DNA of 64,000 nt from Rhodanobacter denitrificans (lineage in GTDB: Bacteria > Pseudomonadota > Gammaproteobacteria > Xanthomonadales > Rhodanobacteraceae). The stretch spans positions 1 to 64,000 of the forward strand of contig JAFIHF010000013.1 of the NCBI GenBank assembly GCA_017848855.1, read 5' to 3'. The translations under genes were made by a program, and so were the position numbers. Shown in pieces: positions 16,803 to 25,580 of this stretch. The notes under the pieces were generated by a model. The model ran no database searches, had not been told where the DNA came from, and saw nothing but the letters and a program-made list of their open reading frames with translations. The number at the start of each line of letters is the position of its first letter. Positions within the stretch are counted from its first letter, which is position 1.

Positions 16803-18086
16803 TCAACCGAACACGATGCTGGCGATCGCGCCGTTGGCGTCGCTGCGCGGGCGCATCGACACCTCCCAGCCGTACAGCTCGCACAGCCGGCGCACGATGG
16901 CGAGGCCCAGGCCCGCGCCGCTGCCGCCCGCGCCTTCGCCGCGCACGCCGCGCTGGAACAGGCGTTCGGCGTCTTCCGGCTTGATGCCGGGGCCGGTGTC
17001 GATCACCTCGATGCGGCCCTGCCCCACTTCGACGCGCACGCTGCCTTCGAGCGTGTACTTGATCGCGTTGCCGATCAGGTTGGTCAGCGCCACCGACAGC
17101 ACCGAGGCCGGCGCGTTGACGCTGAGCGGCTCGTGCGCCGCCAGCTCGATCTCGATCGGCTTGCCGCGCACCTGCGGACGCTGGCTCTCGATCACGTCGG
17201 CGGCGACCTTGGCCACCTCGGTGGTCTCGCCGCGGGTGGGGCCGCGCCGCTCGGCGCGCGACAGCAGCAGCAGCGCCTCGATCAGCTCGGTGGCCTGGCG
17301 CGAGGCGCGCTCGATGCGCTTCAGGCGTTCGCGCAGCTTGTCGGTGAGGTCGGGCGAGCCCTGCAGCAGCTCGGTGGTGCTGGCGATCACCGCCAGCGGC
17401 GTGCGCAGCTCGTGGCTCACGTCGGAGTTGAACTCGCGGTCGCGCTCCACCATCGCGGTGAGCCGCGCGGAGTATTCGTCCAGCGCCTGCGCCAGCTCGC
17501 CCACCTCGTCGTCGGCGAAATGCGGCGCCAGCGGCTCGGCCTTGCCGGCCTTGCGGAAGTCGCGCAGGCGGTTCGCGAGCTGGGTCACCGGCTTCAGCAC
17601 CTTGCGCGACAGCCACAGGCCGATCGCCAACGAGAGCAGGCTGAAGATCAGCACCACCGCGATCAGAGAAGTGACCAGCTGGCGTTTGCCCAGCTCCTCG
17701 CGGCTGACGTCGTAGCGCACGAAGCCGATGATGCCGTCCTTGCGCCGCACCGCCAGCTTGTAATGGCGCGGGCGGCCCTGGGCGTCGACGTCATGCAGGT
17801 CGTACACGCCGGTGGCGAGGTTCTGCCAGGTCAGCGGCGCCTTGTAGATGGTGCGGTCGCTCCACATCCAGGCTTCGATCAGCTCGGAAGCGGACGGCTG
17901 ATCCGGATGCGCGATCACCTTGTCGACCGCCTGGTCGACGTCGTGCTGCAACGCCGACACCACCAGCTGGTCTTCCACCTTGGCGCGCACGTACAGCGAA
18001 GCCACGGCAAACAACACGCTGAGGCCGATGCCGAACAGCGCGAAGGAAAGAACGAGACGGAAACGGAGCTTACGCCTGGACTGCAT
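16803..18086 (-). CDS. Two-component sensor histidine kinase
   Basis: This 427-residue kinase has two transmembrane helices (about 10-32 and 138-160) bracketing a periplasmic sensor of about 105 residues. A HAMP-like region and a HisKA domain follow, with H225 in SDVSHELRTPLA, then a catalytic domain with N box LTNLIGNAIKYT and G boxes VIDTGPGI and GAGLGLAIV. Its start overlaps the response regulator stop by 17 bp. The pair resembles the ColS/VgrS type of xanthomonads, so metal or envelope sensing is a possibility, not established here. Confidence 0.92.
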   Translation of the reverse strand: MQSRRKLRFRLVLSFALFGIGLSVLFAVASLYVRAKVEDQLVVSALQHDVDQAVDKVIAHPDQPSASELIEAWMWSDRTIYKAPLTWQNLATGVYDLHDVDAQGRPRHYKLAVRRKDGIIGFVRYDVSREELGKRQLVTSLIAVVLIFSLLSLAIGLWLSRKVLKPVTQLANRLRDFRKAGKAEPLAPHFADDEVGELAQALDEYSARLTAMVERDREFNSDVSHELRTPLAVIASTTELLQGSPDLTDKLRERLKRIERASRQATELIEALLLLSRAERRGPTRGETTEVAKVAADVIESQRPQVRGKPIEIELAAHEPLSVNAPASVLSVALTNLIGNAIKYTLEGSVRVEVGQGRIEVIDTGPGIKPEDAERLFQRGVRGEGAGGSGAGLGLAIVRRLCELYGWEVSMRPRSDANGAIASIVFG

Positions 18087-18756
18087 CCGGCTCGACCATC
18101 CGGTAGCCGATGCCGTGCCGCGTGTGGATCAGCGGCTTGTCGAAGGGCTTGTCGATCGCCGCGCGCAGGCCGTGGATGTGCACGCGCAGCGAGTCGGAAT
18201 CGGGCAGCTCCTCGCCCCACACCTTCTGCTCCAGGTCCTGCCGCGTCACCACCGAGGGGCTGGCTTCCATCAGCGCCTGCAGCAGCTTGAGGCCGATCGG
18301 GTTCAGCTGGATCGACTTGCCCGCGCGGCTCACCGTGAGCGTGTCGAGGTTGTAGGTGAGGTCGGCCACCTTGAGCACGCGGCTCTGCGGGCCCTTGCCG
18401 CGGCGCGCCAGCACTTCCAGCCGCGCGGACAACTCCTGCAGCGCGAACGGCTTGGTCATGTAGTCGTCGGCGCCGGACTCGAAACCGGTGAGCTTCTGCT
18501 CCAGCGCGTCGCGCGCGGTGAGCATCAGGATCGGCGTCTGCTTGTGCGCCTCATGGCGCAGCTTCTTCGCCACCTCGAGACCGTCCATGCCGGGCAGGGT
18601 GAGGTCGAGCACGATCACGTCGAAGTCGTGCACCACCGCCAGGTGCAGGCCGGTGACGCCGTCGCCGGCGAAATCCACCACATGGCCGCGATCTTCCAGG
18701 TAGTCGCCGATGTTGGTCGCGATGTCGCTGTTGTCTTCGATCACCAGTACGCGCAT
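18070..18756 (-). CDS. OmpR-family response regulator
   Basis: This 228-residue regulator has a receiver domain with phospho-acceptor D51 (VIVLDLTLPGMDG) and K102 (MTKPF), then a winged-helix domain (LRVHIHGLRAAIDKPF, HTRHGIGYRM). The ATG at 18756 is chosen because the receiver begins immediately (MRVLVIEDNSDI); longer frames add sequence without homology. It is first gene of a two-gene operon with the kinase. Similar to ColR/VgrR proteins, from memory. Confidence 0.93.
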   Translation of the reverse strand: MRVLVIEDNSDIATNIGDYLEDRGHVVDFAGDGVTGLHLAVVHDFDVIVLDLTLPGMDGLEVAKKLRHEAHKQTPILMLTARDALEQKLTGFESGADDYMTKPFALQELSARLEVLARRGKGPQSRVLKVADLTYNLDTLTVSRAGKSIQLNPIGLKLLQALMEASPSVVTRQDLEQKVWGEELPDSDSLRVHIHGLRAAIDKPFDKPLIHTRHGIGYRMVEPDAVQA

Positions 18757-19033
18757 GCGCCGCTCCGCGATGCCGCCGGCGACATGGGCCGGCCCCGGCC
18801 GCAAGCTTAACATTCGCGGCCCGCGAAACTCGCGGCAAACCGGCTCCGGCCTGAACGCAACCCAAGAAAAAACCCGGATGCGCCGGCTGGTCGCCACCGC
18901 ATCCGGGTACAGGCTCGTCCCGTTACCGCCATCCACCGTCGTCGAGCCTCGCGGCGCGCTTCGGGCAAATCGACAGCGGCATCGTTTATAGAAGCTCGCG
19001 GGTTACGACCGGGTTAACCCCGGTGCGCGGCGT
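18757..19033. other. Regulatory intergenic region between rimK and the response regulator
   Basis: It holds a terminator-like hairpin (18872-18908) and, upstream of it on the minus strand, a TATAAA hexamer (18985-18990) that could be the -10 of the response-regulator promoter. If so, the hairpin would lie in that gene's leader. I see no gene. Confidence 0.5.
18866..18908 (-). terminator. Rho-independent terminator or leader attenuator
   Basis: Read on the minus strand, an 11-bp perfect stem (18898-18908 with 18872-18882) is followed directly by a run of six T (complement of 18866-18871). It lies downstream of rimK and upstream of the response regulator, so it ends the rimK unit, regulates read-through, or both. 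Confidence 0.75.
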
Positions 19034-19951
19034 TCATGTCGCGTTCGCCCTGCCGCGCCGCACGGTGCGTTGCGTCTCGCCCACCTGCGCCTGCAGCAGT
19101 TCGATGATCGCGCCGGCCACGTCCACGCCAGTCGCCGCCTCGATGCCTTCCAGCCCCGGCGAGGCGTTCACTTCCAGCACCAGCGGGCCGCGATCGGAGC
19201 GCAGCAGGTCGACGCCGGCCACGCCCAGGCCCAGCGCCTCGGCGGCGCGCACGGCGATGCGCTTCTCCGCCACGCTCAGTTTCACCGCCGCCGCGCTGCC
19301 GCCGCGGTGCAGGTTGGCGCGGAAGTCGCCCGCGCTCGCCTCGCGCTGCATCGCCGCCACCACCTTGCCGCCGACCACGAAGCAGCGCAGGTCGCAGCCC
19401 TTCGCCTCGGCGATGAACTCCTGCACCAGGAAGTTCGCGTACAGGCCGCGGAACGCCTCGATCACGCTCTGCGAGGCGCTGCGTTTTTCCGCGAGCACCA
19501 CGCCGTTGCCCTGGCTGCCCTCGTTGAGCTTGATCACGTGCGGCGGCTCGCCGAGCATCGCGAGCAGATCCTCGGTGTCGTCGGGGTTGTCGCCGAACAC
19601 GGTGGCCGGCATCGCGATGCCCTGCGCGGCGAGGATCTGCAGGCTGCGCAGCTTGTCGCGCGCGCGCAGCACCGCGTCGGAGGAGTTCGGCGTGTACACG
19701 CCCATCATCTCCAGCTGGCGCAGCACCGCGGTGCCGTAGAACGTGCTCTGCGTGCCGATGCGCGGGATCGCCGCGTCGATGCCCTGCACCGGTTTGCCCT
19801 TGTAGCGCATCGCCACGCTGCCCGGCGCGATGCGCACGTAGCAGCGCAGCGGGTCGAGCACGCGCACCACGTGGCCGCGCGCGCGCGCCGCGTCCACCAG
19901 CCGCTGGGTCGAGTACAGCCGCGCGTTGCGCGAGAGGATGGCGATCTTCAT
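19034..19951 (-). CDS. rimK: RimK-type ATP-grasp ligase (ribosomal protein S6 glutamate ligase)
   Basis: This 305-residue ATP-grasp enzyme starts [15 protein letters not shown] and carries the RimK fold with [32 protein letters not shown] and [14 protein letters not shown], the last supplying metal ligands. RimK adds glutamate residues to the C-terminus of ribosomal protein S6. Its start overlaps by 4 bp the gene for a retropepsin-like protease, a common partner. Confidence 0.92.
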   Translation of the reverse strand: MKIAILSRNARLYSTQRLVDAARARGHVVRVLDPLRCYVRIAPGSVAMRYKGKPVQGIDAAIPRIGTQSTFYGTAVLRQLEMMGVYTPNSSDAVLRARDKLRSLQILAAQGIAMPATVFGDNPDDTEDLLAMLGEPPHVIKLNEGSQGNGVVLAEKRSASQSVIEAFRGLYANFLVQEFIAEAKGCDLRCFVVGGKVVAAMQREASAGDFRANLHRGGSAAAVKLSVAEKRIAVRAAEALGLGVAGVDLLRSDRGPLVLEVNASPGLEGIEAATGVDVAGAIIELLQAQVGETQRTVRRGRANAT

Positions 19952-20430
19952 GGATGGTCCGGGGCCGCCAACGGCAGCCGGGGCTGGGTGTAGGCGCGCG
20001 CGGGGTCGACCGCGAAGCGCCCATGCAGGGCGCTGCGGCCGAGCAGCATGGGAAACAGCATGTGGCGCCGGTCGGTCAGGTTGATGTCGGCCTCGAAGCG
20101 CCGCCCGGCCAGCAGGATCTCGCTGCGGATGAACCAGCGCTCGGTGCGGTGGCCGCCGGTGTCGGTGACCACGCGCCGGTCCAGCGCGCGCGCCTCGCAG
20201 CGCACCGCGTCCGCCGGGCGCCGCCCGGCGCGCACGGTGAAGCGCAGCCACACCGCGCCGTCGCGCAGGAAGCTGTCCAGCGTTTCCACGTGCAAGGCGC
20301 TGCTGCGCGCGCCGGTGTCGAGCTTGGCCTTGAGCTGCACGATGCCCAGCTGCGGCAAGGCCAGCCGTTCGCGCCAACCCAGCACGAGGGGACACGGCAC
20401 GAGCGGACTCGGAGTGATCGGATCCGTCAT
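19948..20430 (-). CDS. RimK-associated retropepsin-like protease
   Basis: This 160-residue protein has the single-domain aspartic protease motif [11 protein letters not shown] (catalytic Asp in DTGA) and a late [11 protein letters not shown]. It belongs to the ATP-dependent zinc protease/RimB-like group often encoded beside RimK and thought to oppose or tune glutamylation. The ATG at 20430 is used because the longer frame would run into tRNA-Gly. The stop overlaps the rimK start (ATGA). Confidence 0.88.
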   Translation of the reverse strand: MTDPITPSPLVPCPLVLGWRERLALPQLGIVQLKAKLDTGARSSALHVETLDSFLRDGAVWLRFTVRAGRRPADAVRCEARALDRRVVTDTGGHRTERWFIRSEILLAGRRFEADINLTDRRHMLFPMLLGRSALHGRFAVDPARAYTQPRLPLAAPDHP

Positions 20431-20466
20431 CGGTATCGGCGCGCTCGCGGGGGAAGGCGATGCTGA

Positions 20467-20540
20467 TGGAGCGGGTGAAGGGAATCGAACCCTCGTCAGC
20501 AGCTTGGGAAGCTGCAGCTCTACCATTGAGCTACACCCGC
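20467..20540 (-). tRNA. tRNA-Gly (anticodon CCC)
   Basis: Minus strand. The 7-bp acceptor stem GCGGGTG/CACCCGC is followed by T and an encoded CCA. The D arm is TAGCTCAATGGTAGAGCT, the anticodon loop TTCCCAA sits on stem GCAGC/GCTGC, and the T arm contains GGTTCGATTCC. The 74 bases include CCA, and all arms pair. It lies directly upstream of the rimK pair, with 36 bp between. Confidence 0.96.
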
Positions 20541-20781
20541 ATCGGCCCGCGGATGGTAACCCGGGACACGGCGCGGTGGGAATCGCCGCGCGGGCGGCCG
20601 GGCATGAACCGTGGCCGGCTGCTGCATATCCGCCGGCTGAACCGTGGTCGCGGCCGCCGCGAAAACTAAGCCGGCCCTAATCCCGGCCATGCGCATAATC
20701 GGCTCGTCAATGCACGTTGCGCAGCGTGCCTTGGGGCGGCAGCCGCCGTCGCTTGCGTTGCGCCTGGACCGGGAGACTCCG

Positions 20782-23262
20782 ATGCGTGTAACTGCTGCCC
20801 TGCTTGCTTCGTGGCGCCACGGCTGGCGCGCGCTGGCCGTGCTGTCGCTGTGCGCCGCGGCCGCGCTGGCCCAGGCGCAATCCGCCGGCGACGACAGCGC
20901 GCCGCCGGATCGCGTGGCGCGCCTGTCCTACATCGCCGGCGACCTCGGCTTTCTGCCCGCCGGCAGCCAGGACTGGGCCAGCGCCGACCTCAACCGGCCG
21001 CTGACCACCGGCGACCGCCTCTCCACCGGCGACGGCGCGCGCGCCGAGCTGGAGCTGGGCGGCGGCGTGCTGCGCATGGCCGGCGGCACCGATTTCGGCC
21101 TGCTCAACCTCAACGACAACCTCGCCCAGGTCGAACTGACCCGGGGCACGCTGAACCTCAGCGTGCGCCACCTCGACCAGGGCCAGAGCTACGAGATCGA
21201 CACGCCCACGCTGGCGCTGGTGGTGAGCCACCCCGGCACCTTCCGCGTGGACGTGGACAACGGCGGCAGCGGCACCCGCGTCACCGTGTTCGCAGGCCAG
21301 GCCTCGGTCTATGGCGAGAACAACGCCCAGCACGACGTGTTCCAGGGCCGCAGCTACCAGTTCGACGACGCCTCGCTGGGCGCGCTGATGGTCACCGACA
21401 TCGGCCGCGGCGACGCCTTCGACGCGTGGAGCAGCGAGCGCGACCAGCGCTACGCGCGATCGCAGACGCGCCGCTACGTGTCCGACGACGTGGTGGGCTA
21501 CCAGGACCTCGACCAGTACGGCAGCTGGCAGAGCAGCCCCGACTACGGCGCGGTGTGGTACCCCAGCCAGGTGCCGGTGGGCTGGGCGCCGTACCGCGAC
21601 GGCCACTGGGCGTACATCGCGCCGTGGGGCTGGACCTGGGTGGACGACTCGCCGTGGGGCTTCGCGCCCTACCACTACGGCCGCTGGGCCTGGATCGGCG
21701 GCGCCTGGGGCTGGATCCCCGGGCCGGTGGTGGCGCGCCCGGTGTATGCGCCGGCGCTGGTGGCCTTCGTGGGCGGCGGCGGCTGGAGCGTGTCGATCGG
21801 CATCGGCGGCGGCATGCCGGTGGGCTGGTTCCCGCTCGGCCCGGGCGAGGTCTACAACCCGTGGTATCGCTGCGACCGCGACTACTACCGCCGCGTCAAC
21901 GTCACCAACATCTACGTGCACAACACCTACAACCGCACCACGATCATCAACAACATCAACAACCAGTACAACGACTACCGCGCAGGACGCGCGCCGCGCA
22001 ACCTGCGCTACGCGAACCGCGAGGCGCCGCGCGGCTTCACCGCGATGCCGGGCAGGGCCTTCGCCGGCGGCCAGCGCGTGCAGCGCGACCTGCTGCGCGT
22101 CGACCCGCACCAGCTCGCCGCCGCGCCGGTGCTGGCTCACGGCGTGACCGCGCTGCAACCCACGACGCGCGCCGTGGCGCCGCCGCGCAATTTCCGCGGC
22201 AACGCCCTGCCCACCGCCGACTTCCGCCGCAACGTGGTGGCGCGCACGCCGCCGCCGGCCACGCTGCCGACGGTGCGCCCGGCCGCGCTGCATGCGAATG
22301 AACCGGCCGCGCGCCCGGAACGCGCGCCGTTCGCCAACGTGCGCGTGCTGAACAGCCGCGGCATGCCGCGCCCGGTCGCCGCCGCGCAGGCCGAGGCGGA
22401 TCGCGCCGCCCCGGCGCAGCCGCGCCCGCTGCCCGGCGCGGAACGCAACTTCCGCGCCGACCAGCCGCGCGGCGCCACTACGCCGGCCAACCTGCCGAAC
22501 CCGCGCCGGATGGAGCAGGCGCCGATGGAAGCGGGCACGCTGCCTTCGGCGCGCTACGCCCATCCGGGCGCGGGCGAACGCACGCTGCCGCCCGCTGCGG
22601 AACGCAACTTCCGCACCGAGCAACCGCGCGGCGCCACCGCGCCGACCAACCTGCCGAACCCGCGCCGGATGGAACAGGCGCCGATGGATGCGGGCACGTT
22701 GCCATCGGCGCGCTACGCCCATCCGGGCGCGGGCGAACGCACGCTGTCCGCGGTCGAGCCGATCCGCCGCGCGATGCCGACCGAATCGCGCCAGGCGCCG
22801 CGGCCGGGCGTGAGCTACATCGCCGGCCCGGAACAGCCGCGCCCGCAGCCGAACGAGCGCAACGAACGCCCGGCCGGCACGCTGCCGCAACCGCCGCGCT
22901 TCGAGCGCGCGCCGCAAGCCGCCGCACCGGCCGCGCGTCCCGCGCCGGCCTACGTGCCGCCGCGCGAGCAGACCTACCAGCCGCCGCGCGTGGAATCGAT
23001 GCGCCAGCCCGAGCCGCCACGCTTCGAACGCCCGGCCTATCAACCGCCGCGCGAGGAACTCATGCGCCAGGCCGAGCCGCGCTTCGAACGTCCGGCCTAC
23101 CAGCCGCCGCGCGAATACCCCCGGCCGTCCTACCAGCCGCAGCCGCGCTTCGAGCCGCCGCAACCACACTACGAGGCGCCCCGCCCCGCCGCGCAGCCGC
23201 AGCAGCACGCGGAGCCGCCGCGCAAGGCGCCGCCTCGCAAGGATGAGCAGCAACAGCATTGA
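20782..23262 (+). CDS. FecR/DUF6600-domain secreted proline-arginine-rich protein
   Basis: This 826-residue protein has a signal peptide (hydrophobic core about 13-30, AQAQS cleavage region) and a FecR-like beta domain (about 45-210). A Trp/Tyr/Gly-rich DUF6600 region follows (about 250-370, [17 protein letters not shown]). The long low-complexity C-terminus (400-826) is rich in P, R, A and E. It contains a tandem 53-residue duplication (DNA 22441-22599 and 22600-22758) and repeated [12 protein letters not shown] units. GGGAG precedes the ATG by 6 bases. It probably acts in the envelope; precise function is unknown. Confidence 0.85.
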   Translation: MRVTAALLASWRHGWRALAVLSLCAAAALAQAQSAGDDSAPPDRVARLSYIAGDLGFLPAGSQDWASADLNRPLTTGDRLSTGDGARAELELGGGVLRMAGGTDFGLLNLNDNLAQVELTRGTLNLSVRHLDQGQSYEIDTPTLALVVSHPGTFRVDVDNGGSGTRVTVFAGQASVYGENNAQHDVFQGRSYQFDDASLGALMVTDIGRGDAFDAWSSERDQRYARSQTRRYVSDDVVGYQDLDQYGSWQSSPDYGAVWYPSQVPVGWAPYRDGHWAYIAPWGWTWVDDSPWGFAPYHYGRWAWIGGAWGWIPGPVVARPVYAPALVAFVGGGGWSVSIGIGGGMPVGWFPLGPGEVYNPWYRCDRDYYRRVNVTNIYVHNTYNRTTIINNINNQYNDYRAGRAPRNLRYANREAPRGFTAMPGRAFAGGQRVQRDLLRVDPHQLAAAPVLAHGVTALQPTTRAVAPPRNFRGNALPTADFRRNVVARTPPPATLPTVRPAALHANEPAARPERAPFANVRVLNSRGMPRPVAAAQAEADRAAPAQPRPLPGAERNFRADQPRGATTPANLPNPRRMEQAPMEAGTLPSARYAHPGAGERTLPPAAERNFRTEQPRGATAPTNLPNPRRMEQAPMDAGTLPSARYAHPGAGERTLSAVEPIRRAMPTESRQAPRPGVSYIAGPEQPRPQPNERNERPAGTLPQPPRFERAPQAAAPAARPAPAYVPPREQTYQPPRVESMRQPEPPRFERPAYQPPREELMRQAEPRFERPAYQPPREYPRPSYQPQPRFEPPQPHYEAPRPAAQPQQHAEPPRKAPPRKDEQQQH
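22441..22758 (+). repeat. Tandem 159-bp in-gene repeat
   Basis: Two consecutive 159-bp units (53 codons each) each start with codons for ERNFR and end in [11 protein letters not shown]. They are near identical at protein level ([12 protein letters not shown] versus [12 protein letters not shown]). The reading frame is preserved, consistent with recent in-frame duplication. Confidence 0.85.
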
Positions 23263-23317
23263 GGTAGGCAGCGTGCCGCCGGCGCCGCGATCCGGTGCCG
23301 ACGGCTACAATGGCCGC

Positions 23318-23518
23318 ATGCAGATCACGCTCAACGGCCAGCCGCGCGATTGCGCTCCCGCCACCACCATCGCCCAGCTGCTGGAAACGGCCGGCTACGG
23401 CGGCCGGCGCGTGGCGGTGGAGCTGAACCGCGAGATCGTGCCGCGCAGCCAGCACGCCAGCCGTGCGCTCGCCGACGGCGACCGGGTCGAGATCGTCCAC
23501 GCCATCGGCGGCGGCTGA
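23318..23518 (+). CDS. thiS: Thiamine biosynthesis sulfur carrier ThiS
   Basis: This 66-residue ubiquitin-like protein starts [11 protein letters not shown] and ends with the diglycine tail (HAIGGG) that is adenylated and thiocarboxylated to donate sulfur for the thiazole ring. The ATG at 23318 gives the family's normal length; the longer frame has an unrelated extension. It is followed 50 bp later by thiG, as in many thiamine operons. Confidence 0.92.
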   Translation: MQITLNGQPRDCAPATTIAQLLETAGYGGRRVAVELNREIVPRSQHASRALADGDRVEIVHAIGGG

Positions 23519-23568
23519 TCCGCTGCCCCACTCGCACCCCGCGGTGCCGCACCGCTGAAGACCCTCCC

Positions 23569-24369
23569 ATGAACTTCAAGACCCTCGACGTCGCCGATCC
23601 GCTGGTCATCGCAGGCACCAGCTACGCCTCGCGCCTGCTCACCGGCACCGGCAAGTACAAGGATTTCGACGAGACGCGCGCCGCCTCGCAGGCCGCCGGC
23701 GCGGAGATCGTCACGGTGGCGATCCGCCGCGTGAACATCGGCCAGGACGCGCACGCGCCCAGCCTGCTCGACGCGCTGCCGCCGAGCGAGTTCACCCTGC
23801 TGCCGAACACCGCCGGCTGCTACAACGCGGTGGACGCGGTGCGCACCTGCAAGCTCGCGCGCGAGCTGCTGGACGGCCACAAGCTGGTGAAGCTGGAAGT
23901 GCTGGGCGACCAGAAGACCCTGTTCCCCGACGTGGTGGAAACGCTGAAGGCCGCCGAGGAACTCGTCGCCGACGGCTTCGACGTGATGGTCTACACCTCC
24001 GACGACCCGATCCTGGCGAAGAAGCTGGAGCAGATCGGCTGCGTGGCGGTGATGCCGCTGGCCGCGCCGATCGGCTCGGGGCTGGGCATCCAGAACCGCT
24101 ACAACCTGCTGGAAATCGTGGAGAACGCGAAGGTGCCGATCATCGTCGACGCCGGCGTGGGCACCGCCTCCGACGCCGCGGTGGCGATGGAACTGGGCTG
24201 CGACGGCGTGCTGATGAACACCGCCATCGCCGGCGCGAAGCACCCGGTGCTGATGGCGCACGCGATGAAGCTGGCGATCCAGGCCGGCCGCGCCGCGTTC
24301 AAGGCCGGCCGCATCCCGCGCAAGCGCTACGCCTCGGCCTCCAGCCCGCTCGACGGCACGATCGGCTGA
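23569..24369 (+). CDS. thiG: Thiazole synthase ThiG
   Basis: This 266-residue TIM-barrel enzyme makes the thiamine thiazole phosphate from deoxyxylulose phosphate, dehydroglycine and ThiS-thiocarboxylate. It contains the Schiff-base lysine segment [14 protein letters not shown] and the phosphate loop [18 protein letters not shown]. Length and order after thiS are canonical. A palindromic repeat starts 11 bp after the stop. Confidence 0.95.
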   Translation: MNFKTLDVADPLVIAGTSYASRLLTGTGKYKDFDETRAASQAAGAEIVTVAIRRVNIGQDAHAPSLLDALPPSEFTLLPNTAGCYNAVDAVRTCKLARELLDGHKLVKLEVLGDQKTLFPDVVETLKAAEELVADGFDVMVYTSDDPILAKKLEQIGCVAVMPLAAPIGSGLGIQNRYNLLEIVENAKVPIIVDAGVGTASDAAVAMELGCDGVLMNTAIAGAKHPVLMAHAMKLAIQAGRAAFKAGRIPRKRYASASSPLDGTIG

Positions 24370-24380
24370 CCCGACTTTCT

Positions 24381-24403
24381 CCCCTCTCCCATTGGGAGAG
24401 GGG
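24381..24403. repeat. CCCCTCTCCC-type palindrome after thiG
   Basis: 11-bp arms cccctctccca and tgggagagggg flank a single t. A second, smaller copy (ccctctcccggcgggagaggg) lies near 24500-24520. Together they fill the thiG-trmB gap and may terminate thiG. Confidence 0.8.
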
Positions 24404-24545
24404 CTGGGAGTGAGGGTACGGGCGAAGCGACAAAGCATCGACCTTCCGTGCAAGCTTCCATCCACTCGCTCCGCCCGTACCCTCACCCGCCTGCCGGCAC
24501 CCTCTCCCGGCGGGAGAGGGAATCCACCAGACGCCCTTGTCCGAC

Positions 24546-25241
24546 ATGACCGACACCACTCCCCCCGAACACCTGCGCCGCATCCGCAGCTTCGTGCTGC
24601 GCGAGGGCCGCATGACGCCGGCGCAGCAGCGCGCCTTCGACGAACACTGGTCGCGCTTTGGGCTCGACTACACCGGCCGCGTGCAGGACTACGCCGCGCG
24701 CTTCGGCCGCGCCGCGCCGCTGGTGCTGGAGATCGGCTTCGGCAACGGCGAGGCGCTGGCCTGGGCCAGCGAACACGACCCGGCGCGCGACTACCTCGGC
24801 ATCGAGGTGCACGGCCCCGGCGTGGGCCGGCTGATGAACGCGCTGGCCGCGCGCGACGCGCGCAACGTGCGCCTGTACAAGCACGACGCGGTGGAAGTGC
24901 TGGAGCACGAGATCGCGCCGGGCACGCTGGCCGAAGCGCGCATCTGGTTCCCCGACCCCTGGCACAAGAAGCGCCACAACAAGCGCCGCATCGTCCAGCC
25001 GGAATTCGTCGCCCTGCTCGCCTCGCGCATGGCGCCCGGCGGCCTGCTGCACCTGGCCACCGACTGGCAGCCCTACGCCGAGCACATGCTGGAAACGATG
25101 GAAGCCGCACCCGGCTGGCGCAACGCCGTCGCGCCCGGCCAGTACGCCGAGAAACCGGACTGGCGCATCGAGACCCACTTCGAGCGGCGCGGGCTGAAGC
25201 TGGGGCATGGGGTGTGGGATCTGCTGTACCAGCGCCAATGA
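24546..25241 (+). CDS. trmB: tRNA (guanine-N7-)-methyltransferase TrmB
   Basis: This 231-residue SAM-dependent methyltransferase forms m7G46 in tRNA. SAM motif I is [15 protein letters not shown], and the family signature is [19 protein letters not shown] at 24546 is preferred; a TTG 9 bp upstream is in frame but lies next to the repeat. Stop is TGA at 25239-25241. Confidence 0.95.
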   Translation: MTDTTPPEHLRRIRSFVLREGRMTPAQQRAFDEHWSRFGLDYTGRVQDYAARFGRAAPLVLEIGFGNGEALAWASEHDPARDYLGIEVHGPGVGRLMNALAARDARNVRLYKHDAVEVLEHEIAPGTLAEARIWFPDPWHKKRHNKRRIVQPEFVALLASRMAPGGLLHLATDWQPYAEHMLETMEAAPGWRNAVAPGQYAEKPDWRIETHFERRGLKLGHGVWDLLYQRQ

Positions 25242-25580
25242 AGTGACGGAACGACGCGCGCCGCCCTGCTCCCTCTCCCCCGAGCAAGCTCGGGGGAGAG
25301 GGCTGGGGTGAGGGGGTTGCTTCTGCTCCTGGCGCACGCAACGCCGAAAGCCCCCCTCTCCCTACCCTCTCCCCCAAGCGCAGCTTGGGGGAGAGGGGAA
25401 TACTCGCGAGGCTGCGCTTCAAGGAAGTGAAACGACAACGCGCATGGCTCTTGATTCACCAGCCCTTGCATCGCGCCGCTTATACTTGCGCGAACCTGCC
25501 AGGGACGAGCGCCGCAGCGTGAATTCGCCACTGCCACTCCGCATCCATCCACCTCAGACACCCTGCCGGGAAGCGCGCTA
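25242..25580. other. Gene-free spacer with two palindromic repeats
   Basis: This 339-bp gap between trmB and the transporter has two hairpins: 25271-25302 (15-bp arms, identical in core to 13514-13545) and 25365-25397 (15-bp arms with loop gca). They sit in opposite tail orientation around a spacer of about 60 bp. The last 150 bp should carry the transporter promoter, but I see no clear -10/-35 pair. Confidence 0.7.

Noticed and set aside
20431-20526. N-terminal extension of the RimK-associated protease
   Set aside because: It reads through the tRNA-Gly gene; the ATG at 20430 gives the normal protein start.
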